Assembly (NCBI RefSeq): GCF_016428905.1
Contig: NZ_JAELTQ010000016.1
Span: forward strand, 1-61,730
DNA length: 61,730 nucleotides
DNA from: Dyella sp. ASV24
GTDB taxonomy: Bacteria; Pseudomonadota; Gammaproteobacteria; Xanthomonadales; Rhodanobacteraceae
Direction: 5' to 3'
Every line of letters begins with the position of its first letter. Position 1 is the stretch's first letter. This document shows positions 35,360 to 44,324 of the stretch, in pieces. The position numbers and the translations under genes were made by a program. The notes beneath the pieces were generated by a model. It was not told where the DNA came from. It saw only the letters and a program-made list of their open reading frames with translations, and ran no database searches.

Positions 35360-36370
35360 TCAGCCCGCCTTGGACGGCTCCCAGTCGGACGGTGCGTCGA
35401 CGGGCATGTTGAAGTCGTGCAGGGCGGTGAGCACCAGGCTCATCTGCGTGCCACCCGAGCGGGCCAGCTTCAGCAAATGCTGGGCAACGGCGGTGTCACC
35501 CTTGGCGCGCAGGGATAGCTGCGAAAAGCTCTGCACCTGCCACACCAGGTTACGGCGTAGATTCTTGGCGTCTTGCTGCTGGGCCGGATCGTCAGCCAGC
35601 ACCTCACGCAGGTGCAGACCCAGCGAGCGGGCCAGCGGGCTGGAGCCCCATTCCAGCAGCTTGCCCAGCTTGAGGCAGTCGGCCTTCACGCTGGGCTTGT
35701 CGGCGTTGTCCTCGCATAGGCGCGACGTGGCCTGCAGCGCGGGTTGGGGTTGGCCTTCGGCCAGGCCGAACACCAGGGTCAGCTGCACATCCGCGCCGTT
35801 CATGGCCGACAGCGGGCCCACCACATTGGCCGGCGGGGGCAGGGTGGTCACCGCGTTGGACAGCGCCTTCAGGGTGGCGCCGGTGTAGTCGTCATAGGCC
35901 TTGGCCGAGGCGGCCTTGGCCAGATCCTGGCGGGCGTCGTCGTTCTTGCCGTCGCGAATATCCTGGCCCAGCTTGAGCAGCCACACCGCCGCGTTGTCCG
36001 GCGCCTGCTGCACCAGCTTGGCCAGGGCGTCGGTATTGGGGCAGGCATCGCCCTTGGCATCGCAATCGCTCAGGCGGACCCAGCTGATCTCCGGGCCTGC
36101 GCCGTCGGCCGCAGCGGCCCGGTCGATCAGGGTGTGATAGCTGTTGAAGTCCGGCTGATCCTGCAGCGGCCGGGCCAGCAGGGCGGCGCCCATCAGGGGG
36201 AGCGGGTCCGCCTGCGGGGCGGTCACGCTGACCAGATCCTTTTGATACTGCACCAGCGCCTGGCGCCGATCTGCCTGCAGATCGGGATTGGCGGGTGTTT
36301 TGGCCGCCAGCGCGGGGCCGGAAATCGTGGCCAGCAGCAGGGCGAACGGGAGGAGGCGGCGTCCAAGCAT
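35360..36370 (-). CDS. Exported hypothetical protein, TPR-like
   Basis: No firm family. The 336-residue product has a signal peptide (RRLLPFALLLATISGPALA) and an Ala/Leu/Asp-rich helical body. It contains repeated helical-hairpin patterns and two Cys pairs (LSDCDAKGDACPNTDALA and LCEDNADKPSVKADCLKL). Segments such as LVQQAPDNAAVWLLKLGQ resemble tetratricopeptide helices. It is probably periplasmic. The ATG at 36370 (AAGGA upstream) is chosen because the signal peptide begins there. It lies 98 bp upstream of the ParA-like gene on the same strand. Confidence 0.78.
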   Translation of the reverse strand: MLGRRLLPFALLLATISGPALAAKTPANPDLQADRRQALVQYQKDLVSVTAPQADPLPLMGAALLARPLQDQPDFNSYHTLIDRAAAADGAGPEISWVRLSDCDAKGDACPNTDALAKLVQQAPDNAAVWLLKLGQDIRDGKNDDARQDLAKAASAKAYDDYTGATLKALSNAVTTLPPPANVVGPLSAMNGADVQLTLVFGLAEGQPQPALQATSRLCEDNADKPSVKADCLKLGKLLEWGSSPLARSLGLHLREVLADDPAQQQDAKNLRRNLVWQVQSFSQLSLRAKGDTAVAQHLLKLARSGGTQMSLVLTALHDFNMPVDAPSDWEPSKAG

Positions 36371-36536
36371 CGAGGGGTCCTTACACAAAGCCAACAACCA
36401 GAATAACGCCCAAGGATTAAGCTCGCCTGATCCGCTGGACGGGTGGGACGGGAGAACGCGCCCTGCCTTGTTAGCATGGCCGCTTTGCGACGCCCCGGGG
36501 TGACACGTCATCCTGCGCAGCACAGGAGAAGACTAC

Positions 36537-36737
36537 GTGAACGACATTTCTTTCTTGGCCGACGGCCGCGCGGCCCCTTGGTTCGTCGGCTGGGGCACGC
36601 TGGCGCTGATCAACGCCGGCCTGGCCCAAGGCAAAAACCGTAGCGGCCTGCTGTGGTTCCTGCTGTCGCTGGTGTTTGGGCCGTTGGCCACGCTGGTGCT
36701 GGTGCTGATGCCCAAGGCACGGCAGACGTTGTTCTGA
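36537..36737 (+). CDS. Small membrane protein, 66 aa
   Basis: Short hypothetical protein with two hydrophobic segments (WFVGWGTLALINAGLA and LLWFLLSLVFGPLATLVLVL) and a basic end. The GTG start has a strong AGGAGA 9-10 nt upstream, and codon use matches neighbours, so I treat it as a real gene. It resembles the small antitermination-like or PLDc_N-type membrane proteins only in size; no function is assigned. REP-like repeats follow it. Confidence 0.7.
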   Translation: MNDISFLADGRAAPWFVGWGTLALINAGLAQGKNRSGLLWFLLSLVFGPLATLVLVLMPKARQTLF

Positions 36738-36785
36738 GCACCTGAGAGCCTGTTCAACGTCCCCCCGAGCGCTCATTTTCCTCAC

Positions 36786-36913
36786 CGTCATTCCGGCGTA
36801 GGCCGGAATCCAGTGGCCCAGAGGCTCAGTTTTCGCGGAAGAGCCAAACGCTTTGGCTCCCAGCGACAACCTACCGCGTTCGTTACTGGATTCCGGCCTA
36901 CGCCGGAATGACG
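36786..36913. repeat. REP-like inverted pair (BIME-like), copy A
   Basis: A 29-bp palindromic unit starting CGTCATTCCGGCGTAGGC (36786-36814) recurs in perfect inverted orientation at 36885-36913, about 70 bp away. The middle holds a further hairpin (GAGCCAAA-cgc-TTTGGCTC). The same unit with one base change per arm occurs at 40323-40445. This is typical of extragenic REP pairs mobilised by RAYT-type transposases; none is in the window. Confidence 0.88.
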
Positions 36914-36964
36914 CGCGGTGGAATTGGAGATCTTGTAAAGGCTCTAAGGCACTGCATCACGCAC

Positions 36965-36998
36965 AAAAAAGCCCGGCATGGAGTCCACGCCGGGCTTT
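36965..36998. terminator. Terminator of speE (leftward)
   Basis: AAAGCCCGGC (36968-36977) pairs with GCCGGGCTTT (36989-36998). On the minus strand the stem is followed by a T run of six. Confidence 0.9.
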
Positions 36999-37015
36999 CG
37001 TTGGAACTCGTGGAC

Positions 37016-37870
37016 TTACTCGCCCAGTGCTTCGCGCATGAACTCCGGCTGTGCCAGCGCCGCCTTGTGCATATCGGCGTTGTAGTAGCGGGTCGGGAAG
37101 TTCTTGCTCAGCGCGCCGCGCTCGCGGAAGCCGGCCAGGTCACCACCCTTGCGCACCATGGTGCAGCTCCACCAGCCGGTGGGGTAGCACGGCTGCGGGA
37201 ACGGCAGGGTCTTCACCGCAGTGAAGCCGGCCGTGCGCATGGCCGAGCGCATGGACTTGATCAGTTCCAGGTGAGCGATCGGCGACTCCGACTGCTGCAC
37301 CAGGATGCCGCCGTGGCGCAGGGCCTTGTAGCAGCTGGCGTAGAACGCGGCGTTGAACAGGCCTTCGGCCGGGCCGACCGGGTCGGTCGAGTCGACGATG
37401 ATCAGATCCAGCGATTCCGGCTCCGCTTCGGCCATGTACTTGATGCCGTCGATGAACAGCAGCTCGGCGCGCGGGTCGTTGTTGGATTCGCACAGCTCAG
37501 GGAAGTACTGCTCGGCGAGGCGCGTCACGCGCTCGTCGATCTCCACCTGCACCGCGTGCTCCACTTCCTCGTGCTTGAGCACTTCACGCAGCGTGCCGCA
37601 GTCACCGCCGCCGATGATCACCACGCGCTTGGCGCGCGCATGGGTGAACAGCGCCGGGTGGGTCATCATTTCGTGATAGAGGAAGTTGTCGCGGCTGGTC
37701 AGCATCACGCAACCGTCGATCACCATCAGGTTGCCCCAATCGGTGGTCTGGTAGATCTCGATGGTCTGGAACGGGGTCTTCTCGGCGTGCAGCAGCTTCT
37801 CCACGCGGTAACCAATGGAGGAGCCGGAGGCCTGATGGGCTTCGGTGAACCAGCTAGGGTGCTGCGACAT
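37016..37870 (-). CDS. speE: Spermidine synthase SpeE
   Basis: Polyamine aminopropyltransferase of 284 residues that makes spermidine from putrescine and decarboxylated S-adenosylmethionine in the cytoplasm. The hallmarks are VVIIGGGDCGTLREVLKHEE (cofactor site), VQVEIDERV, LIIVDSTDPVGPAEGLF (catalytic Asp) and FPQPCYPTGWWS near the end. The ATG at 37870 has AGGAA 8 nt upstream; an upstream in-frame start would run into the divergent regulatory region. It diverges from speA, which supplies agmatine for putrescine, so the two form one polyamine locus. Its terminator follows directly. Confidence 0.96.
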   Translation of the reverse strand: MSQHPSWFTEAHQASGSSIGYRVEKLLHAEKTPFQTIEIYQTTDWGNLMVIDGCVMLTSRDNFLYHEMMTHPALFTHARAKRVVIIGGGDCGTLREVLKHEEVEHAVQVEIDERVTRLAEQYFPELCESNNDPRAELLFIDGIKYMAEAEPESLDLIIVDSTDPVGPAEGLFNAAFYASCYKALRHGGILVQQSESPIAHLELIKSMRSAMRTAGFTAVKTLPFPQPCYPTGWWSCTMVRKGGDLAGFRERGALSKNFPTRYYNADMHKAALAQPEFMREALGE

Positions 37871-37962
37871 GGGGATGTTCCTGACGATCGATGGGTTCAA
37901 AGAACGGGAATTGTAGCCGAACGGGGTTCCGGGGGCGGCCCGGGGCACCCCATCTTCGGCAC

Positions 37963-37986
37963 ATTGTCACAAGAGGCCGTTACAAT
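37963..37986. promoter_or_regulatory. Dyad in the speE-speA divergent region
   Basis: ATTGTCAC-N8-GTTACAAT is an 8-bp inverted repeat with one mismatch, ending in a good -10-like TACAAT for rightward transcription. It lies about 95 bp from the speE start. It may be an operator or the core of overlapping promoters; no regulator is assigned. Confidence 0.4.
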
Positions 37987-38131
37987 AGCCGTCCGAACCG
38001 CCGCGCCAGCTAGCCCGCGGTTCCCCAGGTCAGACCGGCCCCGCGGCGTGCAAGGCTTCCGGCCGGCTGACTTTGCATCGTCAAGGCTCCGCCGCTGCGA
38101 CGACATGTTCAGGGTGTAATACGCCCGTTGT

Positions 38132-38401
38132 AAGAGCCTGTTCTATGTCTTCACGTAGCCCGCGTTGTTTCCCTGCGCTTGCCCGAGCCTATTGTGTGGC
38201 ACTGCGCCTGACTGGTGGTCAGGTCGAGCCGCGCGATGGGCTCGGGCAAGCGCAGGGAAACAACCCTCCGGGCCGGGTCTGTTTGCCCACAGCCCCGCGT
38301 CATCACTCTGTCGTGTACGGACGTACACTCCCTCGTTCTTCCTTGGTCTGCGCGCAAACAGCTCCCGGCGCGGGCCACGTGAAGGCATAGAACAGGCTCT
38401 A
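38132..38401. mobile_element. MITE-like nested inverted-repeat element upstream of speA
   Basis: Terminal inverted repeats of 32 bp (38133-38164 and 38369-38400) match at 30 positions and start AGAGCCTGTTCTATG. Inside them a 26-bp perfect inverted repeat (38164-38189 and 38239-38264) forms a second long stem. TA dinucleotides flank both ends, which could be a target duplication. There is no coding capacity. The right end abuts the AAGGA of speA, so the element forms most of the speA leader. The bases 37987-38131 before it hold nothing recognised. Confidence 0.75.
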
Positions 38402-38412
38402 AGGAACCCTCC

Positions 38413-40302
38413 ATGTCGAAGCACTGGAACATTGACGCTGCCCGCCATACCTACGCCGTTCCGCACTGGAGCGACGGCTACGTCGACGTCAACGACGCCG
38501 GCCATATCGTCATGCGCCCGCACGGCGCCAAGGGCCCGGCCCTGTCGCTGCCGGCCATCGTGGACCGCGCCCGCGCCGAAGGCCTGCGCCTGCCGCTGCT
38601 CGTGCGTTTCCCAGACATCCTCGCTGACCGTTTGAAGCGTTTGCAGGAAGCGTTCGCCAAGGCCATTGGCGAATGGAGCTACGAGGGTGGCTATACAGCC
38701 GTCTATCCGATCAAGGTGAACCAGCAGCGCGGCGTGGCCGGCGAGCTGGTCGCCGCGGGCGAGCATGGCTTTGGCCTCGAAGCCGGTTCCAAGCCCGAGC
38801 TGATGGCCGTGCTGGCCATGGCACGCCCCGGCAGCATCGTGATCTGCAACGGCTACAAAGACCGCGAATACATCCGCCTCGCGCTGATCGGTCGCAAGCT
38901 CGGCCTGCGCGTGCATATCGTGATCGAGAAGCTCTCTGAGCTCGACCACGTCTTCACCGAATCGAAGGCGCTGGGCGTTGAACCCCTGCTCGGCGTACGC
39001 GTGCGCCTGGCCTCCATTGGTGCAGGCAAGTGGCAGAACACCGGCGGTGATAAAGGCAAGTTCGGCCTGTCGCCCAGTCAGGTGCTCACGCTGGTGGAAC
39101 GTCTGGACCAGGCCGGCCTAAAGCACACGCTGAAGCTGCAGCACTTCCACATGGGCTCGCAGATTTCCAACGTGCGCGACATCGCCAACGGCATGCGCGA
39201 AGCCACGCGTTACTTTGTGGAACTCAAGCGCTTCGGTGTGCCGCTGGACATCGTCGACGTCGGTGGCGGTCTCGGTGTGGACTACGAAGGCTCGCGCTCG
39301 CGCAGCCACAACTCCATCAACTATTCGATCGAGCAGTACGCCTCCACCATCGTGCAGTCGCTGGCTGAAGCCGTGGCGGAAGCCAACCTGCCCGCGCCGC
39401 ACATCATCACCGAAGCGGGCCGCGCCATGACCGCGCACCACGCCGTGATGGTGGTGAACGTCACCGAGGTGGAAGAAGTACCCGCCGGCAACATTCCGAC
39501 CGCGCATGACCATGAGCCGGCCGTGCTGCGTCGCCTGCGTGAGACCTGGGCCGAGCTGGACCAGCGCCCCGCGCTCGAACTGTTCCACGAAGCGCAGCAC
39601 CACCTTGCCGAAGGCCAGACGCTGTACGCACTCGGCCAGTTGAATCTGGAAGACCGCGCGCGTCTCGATGACATGTACTACGCCATCGCCAATGCCGTGC
39701 GCACGCGCCTGCTGCCCGCCGAACGCTCGCACCGCCAGGCCATGGATGAGCTCGACGAGAAGCTGGTCGACAAATACTTCGTCAACTTCTCCGTGTTCGA
39801 ATCCGTGCCGGACATCTGGGCCATCGACCAGATCTTCCCGATTGCGCCTATTGCGCGCTTGAACGAAGAACCCACGCGTCGTGGCGTGATCGTCGACCTC
39901 ACCTGTGACTCCGACGGCCGCATCGACGACTACGTCGACGCCGAAGGCGTGGACGTGAGCCTGCCCCTGCATGCGCTGAAGGAAGACGAGAGCTACCGCC
40001 TCGGTATCTTCATGGTCGGCGCGTATCAGGAAACGCTGGGCGACATCCACAACCTGTTTGGCGATACCGATGCGGTGAACGTTCGCGTCGATGGCGATTC
40101 GTATGTTTTCGCGCACAAGCGCCGTGGCGACACCACGGATCTGATGCTTGACTACGTCGGCTACGACCTCGATGCCCTGCGTCGCAGCTACCGCGAGCGC
40201 ATTGCCGCCGCCGGTGTGGAAGGCGAATCGGCAGAGCAGCTATTCGTCACATTGAACGAAGGATTGACCGGCTATACCTACCTGTCTGAGGGCGCGCATT
40301 GA
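38413..40302 (+). CDS. speA: Biosynthetic arginine decarboxylase SpeA
   Basis: PLP enzyme of 629 residues that turns arginine into agmatine, the entry to putrescine. The PLP lysine sits in TAVYPIKVNQQR (about residue 99). Other signs are FGLEAGSKPEL, the phosphate-binding VDVGGGLGVDYEGSRS, and ITEAGRAMTAHHAV. The C-terminal CDSDGRID region holds the substrate-site Cys-Asp. The length equals the usual 630-660 aa. AAGGA lies 7 nt before the ATG and directly follows the MITE-like element. It diverges from speE. A REP pair follows, with no clear terminator. Confidence 0.97.
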   Translation: MSKHWNIDAARHTYAVPHWSDGYVDVNDAGHIVMRPHGAKGPALSLPAIVDRARAEGLRLPLLVRFPDILADRLKRLQEAFAKAIGEWSYEGGYTAVYPIKVNQQRGVAGELVAAGEHGFGLEAGSKPELMAVLAMARPGSIVICNGYKDREYIRLALIGRKLGLRVHIVIEKLSELDHVFTESKALGVEPLLGVRVRLASIGAGKWQNTGGDKGKFGLSPSQVLTLVERLDQAGLKHTLKLQHFHMGSQISNVRDIANGMREATRYFVELKRFGVPLDIVDVGGGLGVDYEGSRSRSHNSINYSIEQYASTIVQSLAEAVAEANLPAPHIITEAGRAMTAHHAVMVVNVTEVEEVPAGNIPTAHDHEPAVLRRLRETWAELDQRPALELFHEAQHHLAEGQTLYALGQLNLEDRARLDDMYYAIANAVRTRLLPAERSHRQAMDELDEKLVDKYFVNFSVFESVPDIWAIDQIFPIAPIARLNEEPTRRGVIVDLTCDSDGRIDDYVDAEGVDVSLPLHALKEDESYRLGIFMVGAYQETLGDIHNLFGDTDAVNVRVDGDSYVFAHKRRGDTTDLMLDYVGYDLDALRRSYRERIAAAGVEGESAEQLFVTLNEGLTGYTYLSEGAH

Positions 40303-40322
40303 GGCGATAAGGTTTTTTTGCT

Positions 40323-40445
40323 CGTCATTCCGGCGCAGGCCGGAATCCAGTAGCTAAATGGTCGGTTTTCGCGAGTGGTTCATCGAATTTCTCCGCGAAA
40401 ACCGCGCGATACCGCAACTGGATTCCGGCCTGCGCCGGAATGACG
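40323..40445. repeat. REP-like inverted pair (BIME-like), copy B
   Basis: The 29-bp unit starting CGTCATTCCGGCGCAGGC (40323-40351) recurs inverted at 40417-40445. It is the same family as 36786-36913 but with GCAGGC in place of GTAGGC. Between the arms TTTTCGCGA and TCCGCGAAAA form another imperfect stem. It fills the gap between speA and bdhA and may serve as transcription end. Confidence 0.88.
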
Positions 40446-40591
40446 AAGTAGGAAAGACCGGGTCAAATTGTCCATTCGTCGCATGGATGCGTGCCCACCG
40501 GTTGTGACAGCCTGTGTCGTCAACGACGGCACGGGCCACACAACCTGATTCCGTTTTTGCTTTCCCCCTATCCCCATCGAAAGGAGTGGTT

Positions 40592-41377
40592 ATGGCAAGT
40601 CTCGACGGCAAGGTGGCACTCATCACTGGCGCGGCCAGCGGCCTGGGCAAGGCAATTGCCGAGCTCTACGCAAAAAATGGCGCGGCGGTAGCCATCGCCG
40701 ATATCAACCAGCAAGCGGCCGATGCCGCTGCTGCCGAAATCATCGCGGCGGGCGGCAAAGCCATTGGCGTCGCCATGGACGTAACGGACGAAGCGGCCGT
40801 CAACGCCGGTACCGACAAGGTGGTCGCCGAGTTCGGTCATCTAGATATCCTGATCTCCAACGCCGGCATCCAGATCATCAACCCGATCGACCAGTTTGCC
40901 TACGCAGACTGGAAAAAGATGCTCGCCATCCACCTCGACGGTGGCTTCCTCACCACGCGTGCCGCACTCAAGCACATGTACAAGGATGATCGCGGCGGCA
41001 TCGTGATCTACATGGGTTCCGTGCATTCGCACGAAGCGTCCAAGCTCAAGTCGGCCTATGTCGCCGCCAAGCACGGCCTGCTGGGCCTGGCCCGCACGCT
41101 GGCGAAGGAAGGCGCGGCCCACAACGTGCGCTCGCACGTGATCTGCCCCGGCTTTGTGCGCACGCCCCTGGTGGAAAAGCAGATTCCCGAGCAAGCCAAA
41201 GAGCTGGGCATCAGCGAGGCCGACGTGATCAAGAACGTCATGCTCAAGGACACTGTCGACGGTGTATTCACCACGGTGGATGACATCGCGCAGACGGCCC
41301 TGTACCTCGCGACGTTCCCGTCCGCGGCGCTCACGGGTCAGTCCATTGTCGTGAGCCACGGCTGGTACATGCAGTAA
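40592..41377 (+). CDS. bdhA: 3-hydroxybutyrate dehydrogenase (SDR family)
   Basis: NAD-dependent short-chain dehydrogenase of 261 residues, likely interconverting D-3-hydroxybutyrate and acetoacetate. It shows the cofactor motif [10 protein letters not shown] (residues 12-21), SNAGIQ, the catalytic Tyr/Lys in [13 protein letters not shown], and [20 protein letters not shown], which is typical of BdhA. AAGGAG lies 6 nt before the ATG. It is followed by acetoacetate decarboxylase, patatin and a beta-hydroxyacid dehydrogenase, so the set fits PHB or ketone-body turnover. Confidence 0.92.
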   Translation: MASLDGKVALITGAASGLGKAIAELYAKNGAAVAIADINQQAADAAAAEIIAAGGKAIGVAMDVTDEAAVNAGTDKVVAEFGHLDILISNAGIQIINPIDQFAYADWKKMLAIHLDGGFLTTRAALKHMYKDDRGGIVIYMGSVHSHEASKLKSAYVAAKHGLLGLARTLAKEGAAHNVRSHVICPGFVRTPLVEKQIPEQAKELGISEADVIKNVMLKDTVDGVFTTVDDIAQTALYLATFPSAALTGQSIVVSHGWYMQ

Positions 41378-41386
41378 GTCGCCACG

Positions 41387-41411
41387 CCCCGTCCGGCGAG
41401 GCCGGGCGGGG
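41387..41411 (+). terminator. Hairpin between bdhA and adc
   Basis: An 11-bp GC-rich stem with one G-T pair (CCCCGTCCGGC / GCCGGGCGGGG) has a GAG loop and no T run. It may be a processing or partial termination site inside the operon. Confidence 0.4.
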
Positions 41412-41491
41412 TTACCCGCTGTATCTCATCGATACCGGTCCGCGCGGGCCAGGACGCGCTGTGCGGGCGGGCTGCCAGGAGCACTGCTGCC

Positions 41492-42232
41492 ATGAAGATT
41501 GCCGACGTAAAGGCCAACGCCTTCGCCATGCCGTTGACCAGCCCCGCCTTTCCCTTGGGGCCCTACCGCTTCGTTAACCGCGAGTTTCTGGTCATCACCT
41601 ATCGCACGGACATGGACGCGCTGCGCGCCGTGGTGCCCGAGCCGCTGCAAGTGACCGAACCGCTGGTCAAGTACGAATTCATCCGCATGCCCGACTCCAC
41701 CGGTTTCGGCGACTACACCGAATCGGGCCAGGTCATACCGGTCAGCTTCGAGGGCCAGCACGGCGGCTACGTGCACTCCATGTATCTCAATGACCATCCG
41801 CCCATTGCTGGCGGCCGTGAGCTGTGGGGTTTCCCCAAGAAGCTCGCCACGCCGGTGCTGGAGACGGAGATCGACACGCTGGTCGGCACGCTCGATTACG
41901 GCAAAGTGCGCGTGGCTAAAGGCACCATGGGCTTCAAGCATCGCCCGGCGGACGAGAAGGCCGTGCTGGCCTCACTGGCCGCGCCCAACTTCCTACTCAA
42001 GATCATCCCGCATGTGGACGGCACACCGCGCATCTGCGAGCTGGTTCGCTACTACACCACCAACGTCACGCTCAAAGGCGCCTGGACGGGCCCGGGCGCG
42101 TTGGAACTGCACCCCCATGCGCTGGCCCCGGTCGCCGAGTTGCCGGTACTGAAGGTGGAGTCGGCAATGCATTTCATCACCGACCTGACCCTCGACCTGG
42201 GCACGGTGGTGTACGACTATTTGGCTGACTGA
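41492..42232 (+). CDS. adc: Acetoacetate decarboxylase
   Basis: Forms acetone and CO2 from acetoacetate. The 246-residue product has the family layout: PRYR-like [18 protein letters not shown] at the N-terminus, the Schiff-base Lys in [14 protein letters not shown] (about residue 116), and the C-terminal [11 protein letters not shown]. Clostridial Adc has 244 aa. It follows bdhA, which makes its substrate. The ATG lies downstream of CAGGAGC. It is followed 16 bp later by the patatin gene. Confidence 0.94.
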   Translation: MKIADVKANAFAMPLTSPAFPLGPYRFVNREFLVITYRTDMDALRAVVPEPLQVTEPLVKYEFIRMPDSTGFGDYTESGQVIPVSFEGQHGGYVHSMYLNDHPPIAGGRELWGFPKKLATPVLETEIDTLVGTLDYGKVRVAKGTMGFKHRPADEKAVLASLAAPNFLLKIIPHVDGTPRICELVRYYTTNVTLKGAWTGPGALELHPHALAPVAELPVLKVESAMHFITDLTLDLGTVVYDYLAD

Positions 42233-42248
42233 GCCGAGGCAAATACGT

Positions 42249-43439
42249 ATGGACGTCCGTAAAAACTCGCCGGCATCAAAGCTGTCCGATCAAGACCAGC
42301 TGCGACAGCTCCATAAGCAATACCAAACCACCGCCCTGGTGCTGCAGGGCGGCGGCGCGCTCGGTGCGTATCAGGCCGGTGTGTACGAAGCGCTGGATGC
42401 CGCTGGCATCCATCCCAACTGGATTGCCGGCATCTCCATCGGCGCGCTCAATGCGGCGGTCATTGCCGGTAACGCCCCCGAGCATCGCGTCGAGCGGCTG
42501 CGCGAATTCTGGCAGACCATCACGCGCGTGCCGCTATTCCCCGTGTGGCCCACACCGCCGCTCGACCCCGGCGCGTGGGAACTGCCATGGCAAAACGGGT
42601 TGAGCGGTTGGGCCGCATTGCGCGCACTGGTGGAAGGCCAACCCGGCTTCTTCACGCCCAGGCCATTCCCGTTGTGGCCGTGGCGTGCATCGCCGACCAC
42701 GGCGAGCTGGTACGACACCTCGCCGCTGAAGACCACGCTGGAACGTCTGGTCGATTTCGATCGCATCAACCACAAGACCGCCATGCGCGTGTCGGTGGGC
42801 GCGGTCAACATTCGCACCGGCAACTTCGCGTACTTCGATAACACCGAAGGCCCGCTTCGCGTCGAACACTTCATGGCGTCCGGCGCGTTGCCGCCGGGGT
42901 TTCCCGCCATCGAGATCGACGGTGAGTTCTACTGGGACGGCGGCATGGTCTCCAACACGCCGCTCTACAAAGTGCTGTCGGATGCTTCGTGCCGCGACTC
43001 GCTGATCTTCCAGGTTGATCTGTGGAGCTCTCGCGGCCAAGTGCCGCGTGATCTGGCCGAAGTCACTTCACGCGCCAAAGATATTCAGTACTCCAGCCGC
43101 ACCCGCCTGATCACCGAATACATGGCGCAACGCCAGCGCCAGCAGCGCATACTGCATGACCTGATGACGCTGGTGCCGGAAGACCAGCGCAAGCATCACG
43201 CCTACCGCCAGGCGGAGGTCTACTCCAACAGCGCGGTGGTGAACCTGTTCCACCTGATTTACCGAAACAAGCCGTACGAAGGGCACTACAAGGATTACGA
43301 GTTCAGCGTCGACAGCATGCGCCAGCATTGGAGCAGCGGCATGGAAGACATGCAGTGCACGCTGGAAGAACCGCAGTGGTTCGAAAAGCCGTCGCCCGAA
43401 CATCCCTTCGTGACGCATGACGTTCATTGTGAAGATTGA
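42249..43439 (+). CDS. Patatin-like phospholipase with DUF3734-type C-terminus
   Basis: Ser/Asp-dyad lipid hydrolase of 396 residues. The oxyanion motif is LQGGGALGAYQAGVYEAL (about 34-51), the nucleophile GISIG (about 66-70) and the catalytic Asp in YWDGGMVSNTPLYKVL. The C-terminal third (SRTRLITEYMAQRQRQQRI, then HLIYRNKPYEGHYKDYEFS) is the extension found in the group linked with PHB operons. No signal peptide is seen, so it acts in the cytoplasm. Neighbouring bdhA and adc suggest a role in storage-lipid or PHB metabolism. Confidence 0.93.
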   Translation: MDVRKNSPASKLSDQDQLRQLHKQYQTTALVLQGGGALGAYQAGVYEALDAAGIHPNWIAGISIGALNAAVIAGNAPEHRVERLREFWQTITRVPLFPVWPTPPLDPGAWELPWQNGLSGWAALRALVEGQPGFFTPRPFPLWPWRASPTTASWYDTSPLKTTLERLVDFDRINHKTAMRVSVGAVNIRTGNFAYFDNTEGPLRVEHFMASGALPPGFPAIEIDGEFYWDGGMVSNTPLYKVLSDASCRDSLIFQVDLWSSRGQVPRDLAEVTSRAKDIQYSSRTRLITEYMAQRQRQQRILHDLMTLVPEDQRKHHAYRQAEVYSNSAVVNLFHLIYRNKPYEGHYKDYEFSVDSMRQHWSSGMEDMQCTLEEPQWFEKPSPEHPFVTHDVHCED

Positions 43440-43454
43440 TCCGCAGGAAACTCC

Positions 43455-44315
43455 ATGACTCTCAAGGCAGCATTTATCGGACTCGGCGCCATGGGCACGC
43501 CGATGGCCGGCCACCTCAAAGCCCACGGCCTGCTCCATGCCGTCGCCAGCCGCACACAGTCCAACGCGGACGCCGTGGCGAAAGAACTCGGCGTTGCCGC
43601 GCCGTCGCTGGCGGACATCGCCCAGCATTGCGATGTGATTGCGCTGTGCGTCACCGCCGATGCCGACGTGCTCAACACCGTCGATGCACTCGCACTGCAT
43701 CTGAAGAAAGGCGCCATCGTGGTGGATCACTCCACCGTTGCGCCGGATACCGCCAAGCAGGCCGCAGCCAAGCTGGCGGCGGTCGGTGCGCACTTCCTCG
43801 ACGCCCCCGTGTCCGGTGGCGTGGAAGGCGCAAAGAACGGCAAGCTCTCCGTGATGGTCGGCGGTGAGGCGGATGTGCTCGAACGCGCACGCCCGGTGCT
43901 GGAAGCCTACGCGCTGCGCATCACGCATCTGGGTGACGTGGGTGCGGGGCAGGCCACCAAGGCAGTGAACCAAGTGCTCGTTGCCGGCATCGCGCAGGGT
44001 GTGTGCGAAGGTCTTGCGCTCGCTGAAGCACTCGGCCTGGATCCGGAACGCCTGCTGCCCACGCTCGGCGCGGGCGCGGCGGGCAACTGGTTCCTTGAAA
44101 AGCGCGGCGCGACCATGCTGCGCAACGAGTTCAGCGTCGGCTTCAAACTGGGCCTACTGCACAAGGATCTTGGCATCGTGCGTCGCATCGCAGAAAACGC
44201 GGGCACGAGCCGCAACGTGATCGAACGCTCGCTGGCGGACTACGCGGAACTGATGAGCCAGGGTTATGGCGACGATGACATTTCCGGTTTGATCCGGCTG
44301 AAGCGAAAAGGCTAA
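43455..44315 (+). CDS. 3-hydroxyisobutyrate dehydrogenase-like beta-hydroxyacid dehydrogenase
   Basis: NAD(P)-dependent oxidoreductase of 286 residues. The N-terminal Rossmann motif FIGLGAMGTPMAGHLKAHG is followed by the substrate motif LDAPVSGGVEGAKNGKLSVM (about 113-132) and the catalytic Lys in GQATKAVNQVLVAG (about 165). The family includes 3-hydroxyisobutyrate dehydrogenase and tartronate semialdehyde reductase; the exact substrate cannot be told. It closes the bdhA-adc-patatin operon with a 15-bp gap and is followed by a strong terminator. Confidence 0.92.
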   Translation: MTLKAAFIGLGAMGTPMAGHLKAHGLLHAVASRTQSNADAVAKELGVAAPSLADIAQHCDVIALCVTADADVLNTVDALALHLKKGAIVVDHSTVAPDTAKQAAAKLAAVGAHFLDAPVSGGVEGAKNGKLSVMVGGEADVLERARPVLEAYALRITHLGDVGAGQATKAVNQVLVAGIAQGVCEGLALAEALGLDPERLLPTLGAGAAGNWFLEKRGATMLRNEFSVGFKLGLLHKDLGIVRRIAENAGTSRNVIERSLADYAELMSQGYGDDDISGLIRLKRKG

Positions 44316-44324
44316 TAACGCCGC

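Noticed and set aside
37964-37986. TTGTCA and TACAAT as a standard sigma-70 promoter for speA
   Set aside because: The spacing is 11 bp instead of about 17 bp, so the pair cannot work as a normal promoter.
38143-38949. Minus-strand open frame of 268 codons across the MITE-like element and the start of speA
   Set aside because: It lies antisense to the certain speA coding region and over inverted repeats; no family features and no ribosome site.
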